Shown here piece after piece: positions 53,701 to 59,733 of a DNA stretch of 64,000 bases. This stretch comes from Clostridium rectalis. Lineage in GTDB: Bacteria; Bacillota; Clostridia; Clostridiales; Clostridiaceae. The notes below the pieces were generated by a model, which was given only the letters and a program-made list of their open reading frames with translations, did no database searches and had not been told where the DNA came from. The first letter of the stretch is position 1. Every line of letters begins with the position of its first letter. Both the position numbers and the translations under genes were made by a program. Location of the stretch: assembly GCF_900626095.1 (NCBI RefSeq), contig NZ_UYZZ01000009.1:1-64000 (forward strand), written 5' to 3'.

Positions 53701-54859
53701 AACCTATTGATAACCTTAATTTATTAACATCAGTTTGATTTGCTATACCATTATATTTCTTAGATATTATATCTAATTGTTTTTCATACTTTTTAATATT
53801 ATTATTTATCAATATATATTCTGAAATCAATCTCTTTAAATCATTAATCTTACTATTAGTATTATGTTTTTCTTCTAATGTTAGTTCATTACTTTTCTTT
53901 TTATAATTATCTAATTGTTTTATAATTAAATTATATTGACTATTTAGTTGTTTATAAAAATTACTATTTGTATCAAATCTTTTATTATAATTAGATTTCA
54001 TATTTTTTAATTTTTCTTCTTGTGTAAAAACATAATTCAATGTTTTACTTTGTTCTTCAAATACATTTTTAGTGCTATTAATTCTATTTATACTTGCTTC
54101 TTTTAATTTTTTTTCTTCTTGAATTAATTTTTCATATTGTATAACTAAATCTTCTAATTGTTTTTTAGATTCATCTCCATTTAATAAATTTATCTTAGAT
54201 TCAAAATTTTTAATTTTATTTTCTGGTAAGATATTATTCTTATATAAATTAGTAATTTTATCATTATATTTAGAAACAAAATTCACTGTATCTTCCAGAA
54301 TTCCTTCTTGTAATTTTTTATTTTTCTTCTTAATTTTATCTGTGTTGTCAATAATACCCCTATTTACTAAAGTATATTCATCATTTAAAACCTTAAAATG
54401 TCCATTTCTTAAACTCATTGGATTTTTAGCAGTATAATCAAACTTTTCAATTATACCGTTAGCTTGTTTTACTGTTGCTGTAAATTTTAAGATATCATTT
54501 GTTAATGTATCAATTTGATTTGAAGTTATTTTTACCTCACCAATATTAGATAAATCATTTTTTACTTTTTTTATAGAACTGCAATAATTTTCAACATTTT
54601 TTATAACACTATCAAAACCTTTATTACTATTATTTGAAAATTGTTTTATTTGACTATCTAAAATAGACACATCTAAATTGTTCATTATGTTTTCTATTTT
54701 GTTAAGTTGTGTAAATAATTTATCCAACCCATCAATATTTGTATTAATATCAATTTTTTTATTTTTCAAATTGTTTATAATTGTATTTAATTTATTTTGG
54801 TTTTTATTTAAACTACCAAAATCTAATTCCAACTCTATTTTATATGGATTTAAGGACAT
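47741..54859 (-). CDS. Tape measure protein with peptidoglycan hydrolase and wall-binding-like domains
   Basis: A 2372-aa protein; start ATG 54859 (MSLNPYKIEL) after GAAAGGAGG. The N-terminal 500 residues are coiled coil. The TP901-type tape domain is near 530-720 (ETDVGMVTNMNKAEIEEL, SSSAQMAGVSMEGLSEYIG). TM segments follow near 880-960. A glucosaminidase-like domain is near 1395-1535 (YLLASISMFESGRGTSP, HNNPSGIM). Two degenerate repeats near 2085-2250 contain GYEVIDI, GRLKGNDRYETDKI and GYKFVNT, like cell-wall-binding type 2 units. GLAMVHGSQSNSEVIFNSS near 2280 is a tape measure signature. It sets tail length and may open the wall during DNA entry. Confidence 0.92.
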   Translation of the reverse strand: MSLNPYKIELELDFGSLNKNQNKLNTIINNLKNKKIDINTNIDGLDKLFTQLNKIENIMNNLDVSILDSQIKQFSNNSNKGFDSVIKNVENYCSSIKKVKNDLSNIGEVKITSNQIDTLTNDILKFTATVKQANGIIEKFDYTAKNPMSLRNGHFKVLNDEYTLVNRGIIDNTDKIKKKNKKLQEGILEDTVNFVSKYNDKITNLYKNNILPENKIKNFESKINLLNGDESKKQLEDLVIQYEKLIQEEKKLKEASINRINSTKNVFEEQSKTLNYVFTQEEKLKNMKSNYNKRFDTNSNFYKQLNSQYNLIIKQLDNYKKKSNELTLEEKHNTNSKINDLKRLISEYILINNNIKKYEKQLDIISKKYNGIANQTDVNKLRLSIGSLDPKSSNIVKDFNEINKQLDAYESKLKEQQRIIKLGNKVNGKININSSFKDIEKFVKKTYGLNASISNIANSVDSMGNKIKQVNVNINEGGKRLSKYKMTIDNTTKSTYSMATGIENINKKQTTFAERMKTSIERLVRFTIAGTALFGVLRKLKEGVSFINDLNKVETDVGMVTNMNKAEIEELTDKYSKLADVLHTTTKEIMEGSVEFFRAGRNVEETGKLLESSTIGAKLSGQSTKDVSEQLIAITNGFRMEAKETMKVVDTLSTIDNNAATSFAELAEGMKRSSSSAQMAGVSMEGLSEYIGVVSSTTRKSAESIGESFKSIFARYQDIKQGKKFDAENQPLSNVERSLNKIGVAIRKDATHFKSFSTVIEDLGNKWGNLNDLQKSDIAKSLAGTRQRENFLVLMQNLDKVAELQEKVGDASGSAKQKFESFYSQSNEAKINDFKRALENLWRNLIQSDTINNFIKAGTEIINTFNVITSTSKKSGVAVLGLGFAWVTLFKHTSYITKGLNKLKGVLKGFLYTAKQNGIITALTQTFIALRKGITGVTIALLKNPLTWFIAILGVATYKLHKHIQYQKELKESTDSVKRSYDKLNQALKDGDKIEIGSTVDELKEKQNEYKELLKERKKLEKEINEKKSNWDKGDSWNVSNWMIFKMAESDLNNFNKKIDDQKKILTDAGVAFNEYTGEIYKVTEATNNLQNHEIIEGIQNTNEVELQYKDTIKELGNEYLELNDIKNKNIEEKERMSDISNKLKPIISGLITVEDEAGLSSIQNMNLIKNEIKILGNKKLTVQDLTKAKLEASKQDAMIQKGITKMTYVQAKKQIEVLQEKYNFYMDKAKEAEKNPSVIDIGSKLIGGPTSASIFTDIANKKKGKENELKDEIDKIDLSYEKALKNLDKIISTNNNEYIPSLDDTTKSTEKAKYATDEYANSIKALKTELDKLNSSNSKLYKNSWDYIKALDKKGNLIKQQIKLTEQEIKKNNQLASSYKNVEGARSGVASSSYSNTHLDNKLQGVLRGHGQDFVNAGSKYEIDPYLLASISMFESGRGTSPAIRNHNNPSGIMDWENNWKTIKHFNSIAEGIEFSARNLKNLYFNQGLTTIEQIGAKYAPIGASNDPNGLNKNWIPTVKSIYNELSGGGYSSGKISYQNKNSVKDVSPEERADRAWNKAEDLKQQLIGLKDQFNQLKVDKYESTIGIFDDKIKRTNVNASIYKDRAEQWSTSVVDSFKNFDNYTNEIKEKNRVLLEKQKYMQKQIWYGGHTSDQIVKMRFDLQDTVGEIEKMTKALQDAFQTKWEFKIKFDDRYFKEFDSEITEMQDKIDLLNVKDIFYEKDKTRFLSKKVDEQQKYIIYIQKAKIELLAERDLLKENTYEWNFLNDKAKEYNEKIRDIAKSMKQNNEELKNNLQSELDNLKSLEQKIIEIIKKRYETELDEYKKQYNEKKDLEEKRHKKSIDNLNEEKKVREEIIKSQLKEFDKNEKTDNYEKQLNTLISEKLKLQYEYNSWMLVDTLEGKVKKNSLKEQIDKKQEEIDDFRHKREIDLRKENLNDKLEDIQKEYEEKNKAENKKYEDTKERLDKELKNTEEYYKKLMQKENLYSEARKAIFRNQIKYINGEMMNLTDAILKYEDEWGEGLSLIGTKIKSNLIDNLQKAIDTAQNLDNILSKIKEIEKPKKNNSITKSEDKKVYAQSDGNNKINDYIIAQKYLSELGYEVIDITKLSKNELDKIKLDKNDLVIGNALNNKNLNGAGRLKGNDRYETDKIVSGYADYEKKMIAGDVKEIKNTVYGWGEDLKNAQKWLSAMGYKFVNTQHLSSEELEKILREGDIVLGEKGVSPVSDDILRAIGVIRLGGVTSKETLERIIAWASHGGVPQFSEGGVMDYSGLAMVHGSQSNSEVIFNSSQAKKLYSVVKNLPNGDNLACMFPKINTNSMPENGNGVIKIRNLLNVEGNVDENIFPKLKSVLKNDVLKELRKAYNKRGIYK

Positions 54860-54893
54860 AAAAATCCTCCTTTCTTTATTTTGATAAAATAAA

Positions 54894-54917
54894 AAGACAG
54901 GCATTGATACCTGTCTT
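54894..54917 (-). terminator. Strong terminator between accessory membrane gene and tape measure
   Basis: AAGACAGG and CCTGTCTT form a perfect 8-bp stem with an 8-nt loop. On the - strand it is followed by TTTTATTTTAT. It lies right after the accessory gene at 54923 and 35 nt before the tape measure start, so tape measure transcription must pass it or start beyond it. Confidence 0.85.
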
Positions 54918-54922
54918 AAAGA

Positions 54923-55708
54923 TTATAAATCATTTAATTTTTCATAATTAAACTTTTTCTTAGCCTCATGTCCGTTAGGGTATATAATAATTACTTCTAA
55001 TTCTTTAGGGTTTAAATTCATTATTTCATCTGCTGTAAATGCCCCAAGTATAGTTGCCTGATATTTAGGTGATTCTGGGAAAAATTTTGTTACTTTAATA
55101 TCATAATATTTGTCTTTATGAACATTTTTAGGCTGTATAATTTTTTCTGTATTATCTTTAGTATATACTTTTAAAACTATATGAACATCTTCTATAAAAT
55201 CATCCTCATCTCCCCCAACATCACTGTATGCTATAAAATTATTAAGTCCATCATAATGTTTTTTTAAATGTTCTATGACATTATTACTATTTGGTTCAAG
55301 ATATTTTCTTGAAATTTTTTCAGATACTTCTGCTACAACAGTGAATGGCGTGTCAAAAGAGAAAACAAACGCTTTTGTTTTCTGTATGTCATCATTCGAG
55401 TTAAAACTAAACCTCTTTTTACTTACTCCACCTTTAATATCTTTATACTTCTTCCCAATCTCTATTGCTTTATAGAATTCTTCTTTAGTTAAAGGCGTTA
55501 TATCGTAACCATCTATAAGCGTTTTATTATCTTCTTTTTCTTTTGACACAACTTTTTTTTCTTTTTTATCCATATCTGTTGTTTCACCTTGTGTAGATGA
55601 AGCAATAGCCTTTTTTTGTTTGTTATTTTTTAAATAATATACTCCAAAACAAATACATGTTATGACTACTATTGAAACTATAGTTACAAAAGTTTTCTTT
55701 CTTTTCAT
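54923..55708 (-). CDS. Membrane-anchored accessory (moron) protein
   Basis: A 261-aa protein with a basic N-terminus and one TM helix (residues 8-26, VTIVSIVVITCICFGVYYL), a charged linker (MDKKEKKVVSKEKEDN) and a 190-residue outside domain with YDITPLTKEEFYKAIEIGK and LGAFTADEIMNLNPKELEV. No known family is recognised. It has its own promoter (55745-55774) and terminator, the signature of a moron expressed from the prophage. It may alter the host surface or block superinfection; that is inference. Confidence 0.65.
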   Translation of the reverse strand: MKRKKTFVTIVSIVVITCICFGVYYLKNNKQKKAIASSTQGETTDMDKKEKKVVSKEKEDNKTLIDGYDITPLTKEEFYKAIEIGKKYKDIKGGVSKKRFSFNSNDDIQKTKAFVFSFDTPFTVVAEVSEKISRKYLEPNSNNVIEHLKKHYDGLNNFIAYSDVGGDEDDFIEDVHIVLKVYTKDNTEKIIQPKNVHKDKYYDIKVTKFFPESPKYQATILGAFTADEIMNLNPKELEVIIIYPNGHEAKKKFNYEKLNDL

Positions 55709-55744
55709 AAAATCTAGCTCCCTTCTTTTGAGTTCAATATAGCC

Positions 55745-55774
55745 ATTGTATCATAGAAAACTTACCTTTTTCAA
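55745..55774 (-). promoter_or_regulatory. Promoter of the accessory membrane gene
   Basis: On the - strand: TTGAAA (55774-55769), 18-nt spacer, TACAAT (55750-55745), with TATGA just before the -10. It lies about 37 nt upstream of the start codon. The rest of 55775-55889 has no supportable gene. Confidence 0.6.
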
Positions 55775-55878
55775 CTAATTTTACCAATTAACATCTACAA
55801 TATGAAACATCTGTATCTTTGCTAATTCGTGAAATTACCTCAAAAAGACAAGCCATTATGAAAGCTAAAGTCTCTAGT

Positions 55879-55915
55879 ACTACTTTATTTTATCCCATTT
55901 TTTCTAAAATTCTTT
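55879..55915. repeat. 37-bp imperfect direct repeat, left copy
   Basis: ACTACTTTATTTTATCCCAT and the following TTTTTCTAAAATTCTTT match the segment at 57587-57624 with one indel and one substitution. This copy contains the end of the type III toxin gene and the other the end of the gp10-like tail gene. Together they bracket a 1.7-kb accessory island. Confidence 0.7.
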
Positions 55916-56426
55916 TCTTTTGACTCTCTAATTCTATTTCTTTTATCTCTATCTGCTCTTGAACGTTTTCTTTGATAAATAATATATTTATCATCCTATC
56001 TATGTTGACACAATAATTATATCTTGTTCCATTGGCATAATTAGTCAAATATGCTTGTGCTTCCTTTATTATAATTTTTACATTTTTAGTTATTTTATTA
56101 ATATCTGCTTGATTTTCTATGTTATTTTTATAATAAGAACTAATATATTCCTTTTTTATTGGAAACATTTTAATATAATGTAACCCATGTTTTCTATGTT
56201 TATGAGTTGTTTTTCTTGGTGGCAATGGATAAAACTCTTTCCTACTTGCTTTGCCATTTATATTTGACCTAAAAGGTATCGCAAAATCATATTTTTTATC
56301 TTTATATTTTAATTTTAATATTATTAAACAAGGTCTTTTTTTATTTTTTTCTAACTCAATAGAATCATCAAACATATCATAAAAAATTTGTTTAATAGAA
56401 CATACTCTTACCTTCAATGTACCCAT
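55890..56426 (-). CDS. Type III toxin, ToxN/TenpN/AbiQ-like endoribonuclease
   Basis: A 178-aa protein. Features of type III toxins are a substrate-groove strand KKRPCLIILKLKYKDKKYDF, then AIPFRSNI (the P-x-x-S element), KHGLHYIKMFPIKKEYI, and a long C-terminal helical part. These toxins cut RNA and are held inactive by their repeat RNA. The context is decisive: promoter, three RNA repeats and a leaky terminator lie directly upstream (56443-56674). Start ATG follows AAAGG with short spacing. Which type III subfamily it belongs to is not settled by eye. Confidence 0.8.
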   Translation of the reverse strand: MGTLKVRVCSIKQIFYDMFDDSIELEKNKKRPCLIILKLKYKDKKYDFAIPFRSNINGKASRKEFYPLPPRKTTHKHRKHGLHYIKMFPIKKEYISSYYKNNIENQADINKITKNVKIIIKEAQAYLTNYANGTRYNYCVNIDRMINILFIKENVQEQIEIKEIELESQKKRILEKMG

Positions 56427-56442
56427 CTACCTTTAACATAGA

Positions 56443-56472
56443 AATAACCTCTTTAAAACTAAAGAGGTTATT
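56443..56472 (-). terminator. Leaky terminator between antitoxin RNA and toxin gene
   Basis: AATAACCTCTTT and AAAGAGGTTATT form a perfect 12-bp stem with a 6-nt loop. On the - strand the downstream tract is only TTTCTATGTT, so read-through into the toxin is expected. This is the usual device that keeps antitoxin RNA in excess in type III systems. Confidence 0.8.
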
Positions 56473-56474
56473 GT

Positions 56475-56639
56475 GTTATATTCTAAATTAATGTCCCGTA
56501 ACACTTCGGAGACCAAACGAAATATTAATGATATTCTACATTTTTACATCCCCGTCATTGCGGAGGATAAACACGCATAAGCGTTATATTCTAAATTAAT
56601 GTCCCGTAACACTTCGGAGACCAAACGAAATATTTTATT
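56475..56639 (-). ncRNA. Type III antitoxin RNA, three 54-nt tandem repeats
   Basis: Two copies, at 56475-56526 and 56583-56634, are identical over 52 nt (containing GTCCCGTAACACTTCGGAGA on the + strand). Between them, in register at a 54-nt period, lies a degenerate middle copy with CCCCGTCATTGCGGAGGAT. Transcription on the - strand from the promoter at 56646-56674 would start near 56639 and run through the three units to the terminator. The inner GTCTCCGAAG/TTACGGGAC segments could form the pseudoknot typical of such RNAs. Confidence 0.78.
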
Positions 56640-56645
56640 GTATAT

Positions 56646-56674
56646 AGTATATATTATTTATTACATAATGTCAA
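56646..56674 (-). promoter_or_regulatory. Promoter of the antitoxin RNA
   Basis: On the - strand: TTGACA (56674-56669), 17-nt spacer, TATACT (56651-56646). The start is predicted a few nt before the first repeat. No protein gene intervenes. Confidence 0.75.
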
Positions 56675-56752
56675 TAATTTTCATATTTATCTTCAATTTT
56701 ATCCCACACCTCATTGGAATATTTAATGTTTCTTTAGCTTTTTTTTATATAA

Positions 56753-57022
56753 TTAGTAGCTTAATATTAATTCTTTATTATAGTTTTTACAAATTAAAGT
56801 TAATACATCATCTAAACTTTTGTTAAATTTAATTAAATTGTTTTTTTTTATTTTAATTTTATAATTATGTACTACATCAAATTCAGTCTCAACATCGCCT
56901 TTAATAGTAATAAAATTATCATTATCTTGAATTTTAATATTATACATTGTAGGTACATCATCGTTTGTGACCCAGCTTATAAAGCTAGTTTTTCTTAATA
57001 CATTTAATAAGTTTTTTATCAT
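56753..57022 (-). CDS. Small hypothetical protein of the accessory island
   Basis: An 89-aa product from ATG 57022 (SD AGGGATG). It is an alpha/beta protein (MIKNLLNVLRKTSFISWV, FITIKGDVETEFDVVHNYKI) with no known motif. Its promoter region contains an 18-bp inverted repeat. It lies between the HTH gene and the type III module. It may be an anti-defence or regulatory factor; the sequence gives no proof. Confidence 0.55.
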   Translation of the reverse strand: MIKNLLNVLRKTSFISWVTNDDVPTMYNIKIQDNDNFITIKGDVETEFDVVHNYKIKIKKNNLIKFNKSLDDVLTLICKNYNKELILSY

Positions 57023-57036
57023 ATTAAACACATCCC

Positions 57037-57097
57037 TATTATAATATTTGTAAGGTTTAGATTAATTGGTTTGTTTTATCTTACAAATATTATAATA
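57037..57097 (-). promoter_or_regulatory. Promoter/operator with 18-bp perfect inverted repeat
   Basis: TATTATAATATTTGTAAG (57037-57054) and its exact reverse complement (57080-57097) are separated by 25 nt. On the - strand TTGACA (57120-57115) and, 17 nt later, TATTAT inside the right arm form the promoter of the 89-aa gene. The left arm lies in the early transcribed region next to its SD. This is a classic two-site operator, probably bound by the HTH protein encoded just upstream (57167-57367). Confidence 0.65.
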
Positions 57098-57166
57098 CAC
57101 CTTATAGTTGCGTGTGTCAATACTTATTTATTAATATTTTAGTAAAATTATATAAAAATACTAATT

Positions 57167-57367
57167 TTATTTTTCATAATAAAATATATCAGTAAATTCT
57201 ACTCCTAAAACATCTGCAATTTTAAACCCAAGTTCAATAGTAGTTTTATATCTATTATTAATTATATTAGATATAGTAGATTTATTAACTCCTACTTCTT
57301 TAGCTAACCATACTTGTTTTATACCTTTACTATCTATTATTTTCTTTAATCTATTTTTGACTGCCAT
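57167..57367 (-). CDS. Small XRE-family HTH regulator
   Basis: A 66-aa protein starting at ATG 57367 after GGAGG; the longer frame is unlikely. It is almost entirely one HTH domain: RLKKIIDSKGIKQVWLAKE, VNKSTISNIINNRYK, ELGFKIADVLGVEFTDIF. It probably represses its own island through the 18-bp inverted repeat just downstream. Such Cro-like proteins often control accessory or toxin-antitoxin loci. Confidence 0.8.
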   Translation of the reverse strand: MAVKNRLKKIIDSKGIKQVWLAKEVGVNKSTISNIINNRYKTTIELGFKIADVLGVEFTDIFYYEK

Positions 57368-57423
57368 AATTATCCTCCAAATTAATAAAATGATATTATA
57401 ATTATAACATAATAGTGCTATCC

Positions 57424-57543
57424 ATCCCATGCCTTCAGGTGTGGGATTTTCGCATCTTTTTATAATTATATATTATCAAATTATTTTGTGTTTGTCAAAT
57501 GCTTTTGGGAATTCATCTCGTGATTGAAGTCACAAGAGTTCTT
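57424..57543. mobile_element. Remnant of IS200/IS605-type element ends (MITE-like)
   Basis: Two imperfect hairpins lie 70 nt apart: ATCCCAT..GTGGGAT with loop GCCTTCAGGT (57424-57447) and CTCGTGA..TCACAAG with loop TTGAAG (57517-57536). The loops with TTCA/TTGAAG and the tail GGGATTTTCGCATC are typical of IS200/IS605 subterminal hairpins. No transposase or TnpB lies between, so this is a deletion remnant or a short non-autonomous copy. It sits at the right edge of the accessory island. Confidence 0.55.
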
Positions 57544-57586
57544 GGTAAAAATATATTTAAAAATAAAAAAACTAAAATCTTAAACC

Positions 57587-57624
57587 ACTACTTTATTTTT
57601 ATTCCATTTTTTCTAAAATTCTTT
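57587..57624. repeat. 37-bp imperfect direct repeat, right copy
   Basis: This is the 3' end of the gp10-like gene: ACTACTTTATTTTTATTCCA and following bases. It matches 55879-55915 with one extra T and one C/T change. It may be the recombination site at which the 1.7-kb island joined the tail operon. Confidence 0.7.
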
Positions 57625-58037
57625 AATATTATCCTATCACCATTTTTATTAATTTGCTGTTGTGTTTTATCTGTAAATTTTCTTCCTTTTAGATAAGTAT
57701 ATTTTTCTGTATTTCTATTTTTTAATGGAAATTCATAATACTCACCTTCTTCAACAGCCTCATCCAATCTATAGTCTCTACTATAAAAGGTAGGAGTATC
57801 GTTTGTTACTTTTATGGAAATAATACTTCCACTTTCTTTTACACTATGATTCATATTCGCAACATCATCTAATCCACCAACTATTCTTCTTTTATATCTT
57901 CTTGGATTATATTTTTTTAATTCTTCTTTTATTACCTCACTTTCAATTTTTTTTAAATCTTGTGAAACATCTTTATCAATTATTTTAATACAATCCTTTT
58001 TTATCTGTGAAACTACCTCTTCTAATGATTTAGCCAT
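57588..58037 (-). CDS. HK97 gp10-like tail/head-tail joining protein
   Basis: A 149-aa protein. Features are a helical N-terminus (SLEEVVSQIKKDCIK), YNPRRYKRRIVGGLDD near 50, VTNDTPTFYS, and KGRKFTDKTQQQI near the end, which fit HK97-gp10-like minor proteins involved in head-tail joining. The start overlaps the upstream stop (TGATG), so the pair is translationally coupled. Its position after the major tail protein is later than usual for the family. Confidence 0.6.
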   Translation of the reverse strand: MAKSLEEVVSQIKKDCIKIIDKDVSQDLKKIESEVIKEELKKYNPRRYKRRIVGGLDDVANMNHSVKESGSIISIKVTNDTPTFYSRDYRLDEAVEEGEYYEFPLKNRNTEKYTYLKGRKFTDKTQQQINKNGDRIILKNFRKNGIKIK

Positions 58038-58627
58038 CAGAAATTATCTTCCTTTTTTGCTTTAATTGTTTTAGTTGTTTTAGTCGATGTATCACTCTTC
58101 TTTTTACTAGCTTCTTTCTTTACTTTTTTATTTTTCTTAGCCTTGTCATTATCTTCATTCTCTAATTTTATTTCAAATTCATTTATCATACCTTCTAATT
58201 TATCTTGTTTTGAAAGTAGTTCTACTATTTCATCATTAGATAAATTAGATAATCCATACAATTTATCCAATACATTTAACAATCTCAAATTAACTTCTTG
58301 AATTTCCCCAATAATTTCTATTACAGAAACCATAGTCTTTTGTAATACCAAACTAGGATTAGCAAATATTTTATTAATAATCTTCTCATCTTTTGGTATT
58401 TTTATATCTGTTAATCTACTGATAATTTCCTTAATTGTCACAATTGGTGGTACTACTAACTTCTTATTTTTTACATCTGTATACTGTAATAATACTGATT
58501 GTATTTCTTTTTGTTTTTCTTCGTTAGGGTTATAAATAGTAATTGTCTGCTCTACCCCTTCATTATCTCTAAATTTTATTATTTCTTTTATAGGATTAAA
58601 ACCTAAGTTTTCAAGTATAACTGACAT
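58037..58627 (-). CDS. Probable tail assembly chaperone
   Basis: A 196-aa protein from ATG 58627 (GGAGGTTTTTTG before it). It is alpha-helical with a Lys/Ser/Thr-rich C-terminus (KKEASKKKSDTSTKTTKT). Position right after the major tail protein fits the gpG-type chaperone slot. An in-frame slippery A-AAA-AAG lies seven codons before the stop, but the -1 frame stops after two codons, so no fusion with the next gene is made. The assignment rests on position. Confidence 0.55.
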   Translation of the reverse strand: MSVILENLGFNPIKEIIKFRDNEGVEQTITIYNPNEEKQKEIQSVLLQYTDVKNKKLVVPPIVTIKEIISRLTDIKIPKDEKIINKIFANPSLVLQKTMVSVIEIIGEIQEVNLRLLNVLDKLYGLSNLSNDEIVELLSKQDKLEGMINEFEIKLENEDNDKAKKNKKVKKEASKKKSDTSTKTTKTIKAKKEDNF

Positions 58628-58656
58628 CAAAAAACCTCCTTATATTTTAAAAATAA

Positions 58657-58680
58657 GGTATAGATAGTTTTATCTATACC
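58657..58680 (-). terminator. Terminator after the major tail protein gene
   Basis: GGTATAGATA and TATCTATACC make a perfect 10-bp stem with a 4-nt loop. On the - strand it is followed by TTATTTTT. Partial termination here would lower expression of downstream tail genes relative to the major tail protein. Confidence 0.85.
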
Positions 58681-58697
58681 TACATAAACTTTATTAA

Positions 58698-59699
58698 CTA
58701 TTTTGCATTACAAATTACTTGTGAGAATGTTTTTACATTTTCGTTATCTTTTAATTTTACTGTTAGCATAGATTTACCTTCTGCTAAATACTCAACCTCG
58801 CCTGAAGGTGTTATTTTTGCTATTTTATTATTGTCTAAAACTAAATCCACCTGTGAGTTGTCAACTATCATAGGAGCATAAACTCCTCCTCTAATACCAT
58901 ATATCTTCAACATTGCTTTTTCACTTGGATTTAAAATTATTTCAGATTCAGTGAATATTTTTTGTATAGGCTCATTCGCTTTATCAACCCTTCTAATCTT
59001 AATTTTTGCATATTTACCCTTTCCAAATGCTAACGCCTTACCTGATAGCTTAGAAGTAGACGCACCGTCATGTTGTAAACTTAATTCTATATTAGAAGTT
59101 ATTTTGAATCTTGGAATTTCTATTTCTATTTCCTTGTATCCTTCATGTCCTTGTTTAGACATTTTTAGTGACATAACTAATCTAATAGTCTTACCAAACT
59201 TATTTCCATCAATAGTAATCGTATCTAGGGACTCTCTTACTTGATATGTACAAAATACAGTTTCTCCATCTTTAAACTCTGGTATATTTAAATTATTACC
59301 TATAGCTGTTTTTGTTAAAATAATTTCCCCATCTGCATTTTTTACAAATACCTCGCCACTAATTGGTGTGTCGTTTAAAGTTACTTTCCCATTTTCAATT
59401 ATATGTTCTTCGTCTTTATTGTAAAAATTATCTAATTCTCTTGTTATTTCAACACCATTCGTTAAAGCAATAAAAGCTTCTTTTACCTGTGAATCTTCTA
59501 TTTCTACTTCACATTTTTTATCGTAATCAAATTGATACTGAGTCAAAGACCCGTATCCTCCTTTTATCTCTTTGTTACTTGAACTAATTTTGAAATCACT
59601 TTTTATAAGTGTTTGTGCGTCGAACAACAATGCATTTGTTGTTATGTCGAACCCCATTACATCCCCGACTGAAATAAGAAATTCTTTAGTATTATCCAT
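58698..59699 (-). CDS. Major tail (tube) protein with Ig-like BIG2 domain
   Basis: A 333-aa protein. The N-terminal 230 residues are beta-rich tail tube-like (VGDVMGFDITTNALLFDAQT, YGSLTQYQFDYDKKCEVEIE, KTIRLVMSLKMSK). The last 80 residues form a BIG2-type Ig domain (LVLDNNKIAKITPSGEVEYL, AEGKSMLTVKLKDN), as in many siphovirus tube proteins. The terminator right after the gene supports high expression. SD AAAGGAGGAAC; the A/T motif lies near 59720. Confidence 0.75.
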   Translation of the reverse strand: MDNTKEFLISVGDVMGFDITTNALLFDAQTLIKSDFKISSSNKEIKGGYGSLTQYQFDYDKKCEVEIEDSQVKEAFIALTNGVEITRELDNFYNKDEEHIIENGKVTLNDTPISGEVFVKNADGEIILTKTAIGNNLNIPEFKDGETVFCTYQVRESLDTITIDGNKFGKTIRLVMSLKMSKQGHEGYKEIEIEIPRFKITSNIELSLQHDGASTSKLSGKALAFGKGKYAKIKIRRVDKANEPIQKIFTESEIILNPSEKAMLKIYGIRGGVYAPMIVDNSQVDLVLDNNKIAKITPSGEVEYLAEGKSMLTVKLKDNENVKTFSQVICNAK

Positions 59700-59733
59700 A
59701 TTTGTTCCTCCTTTATTATTGAATTATTTTATG

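Noticed and set aside
56475..56634. Spaced repeats that could be read as a CRISPR array
   Set aside because: Only three units at a strict 54-nt period with the whole unit (not just a short repeat) conserved, no unique spacers, and no cas genes. The promoter, terminator and toxin layout fits a type III antitoxin RNA.
58037..58065. Programmed -1 frameshift in the tail chaperone gene at A-AAA-AAG
   Set aside because: The heptamer is in frame, but the -1 frame meets TAA two codons later, so no fusion to the next gene would be made. TGATG overlap (coupling) explains the junction.
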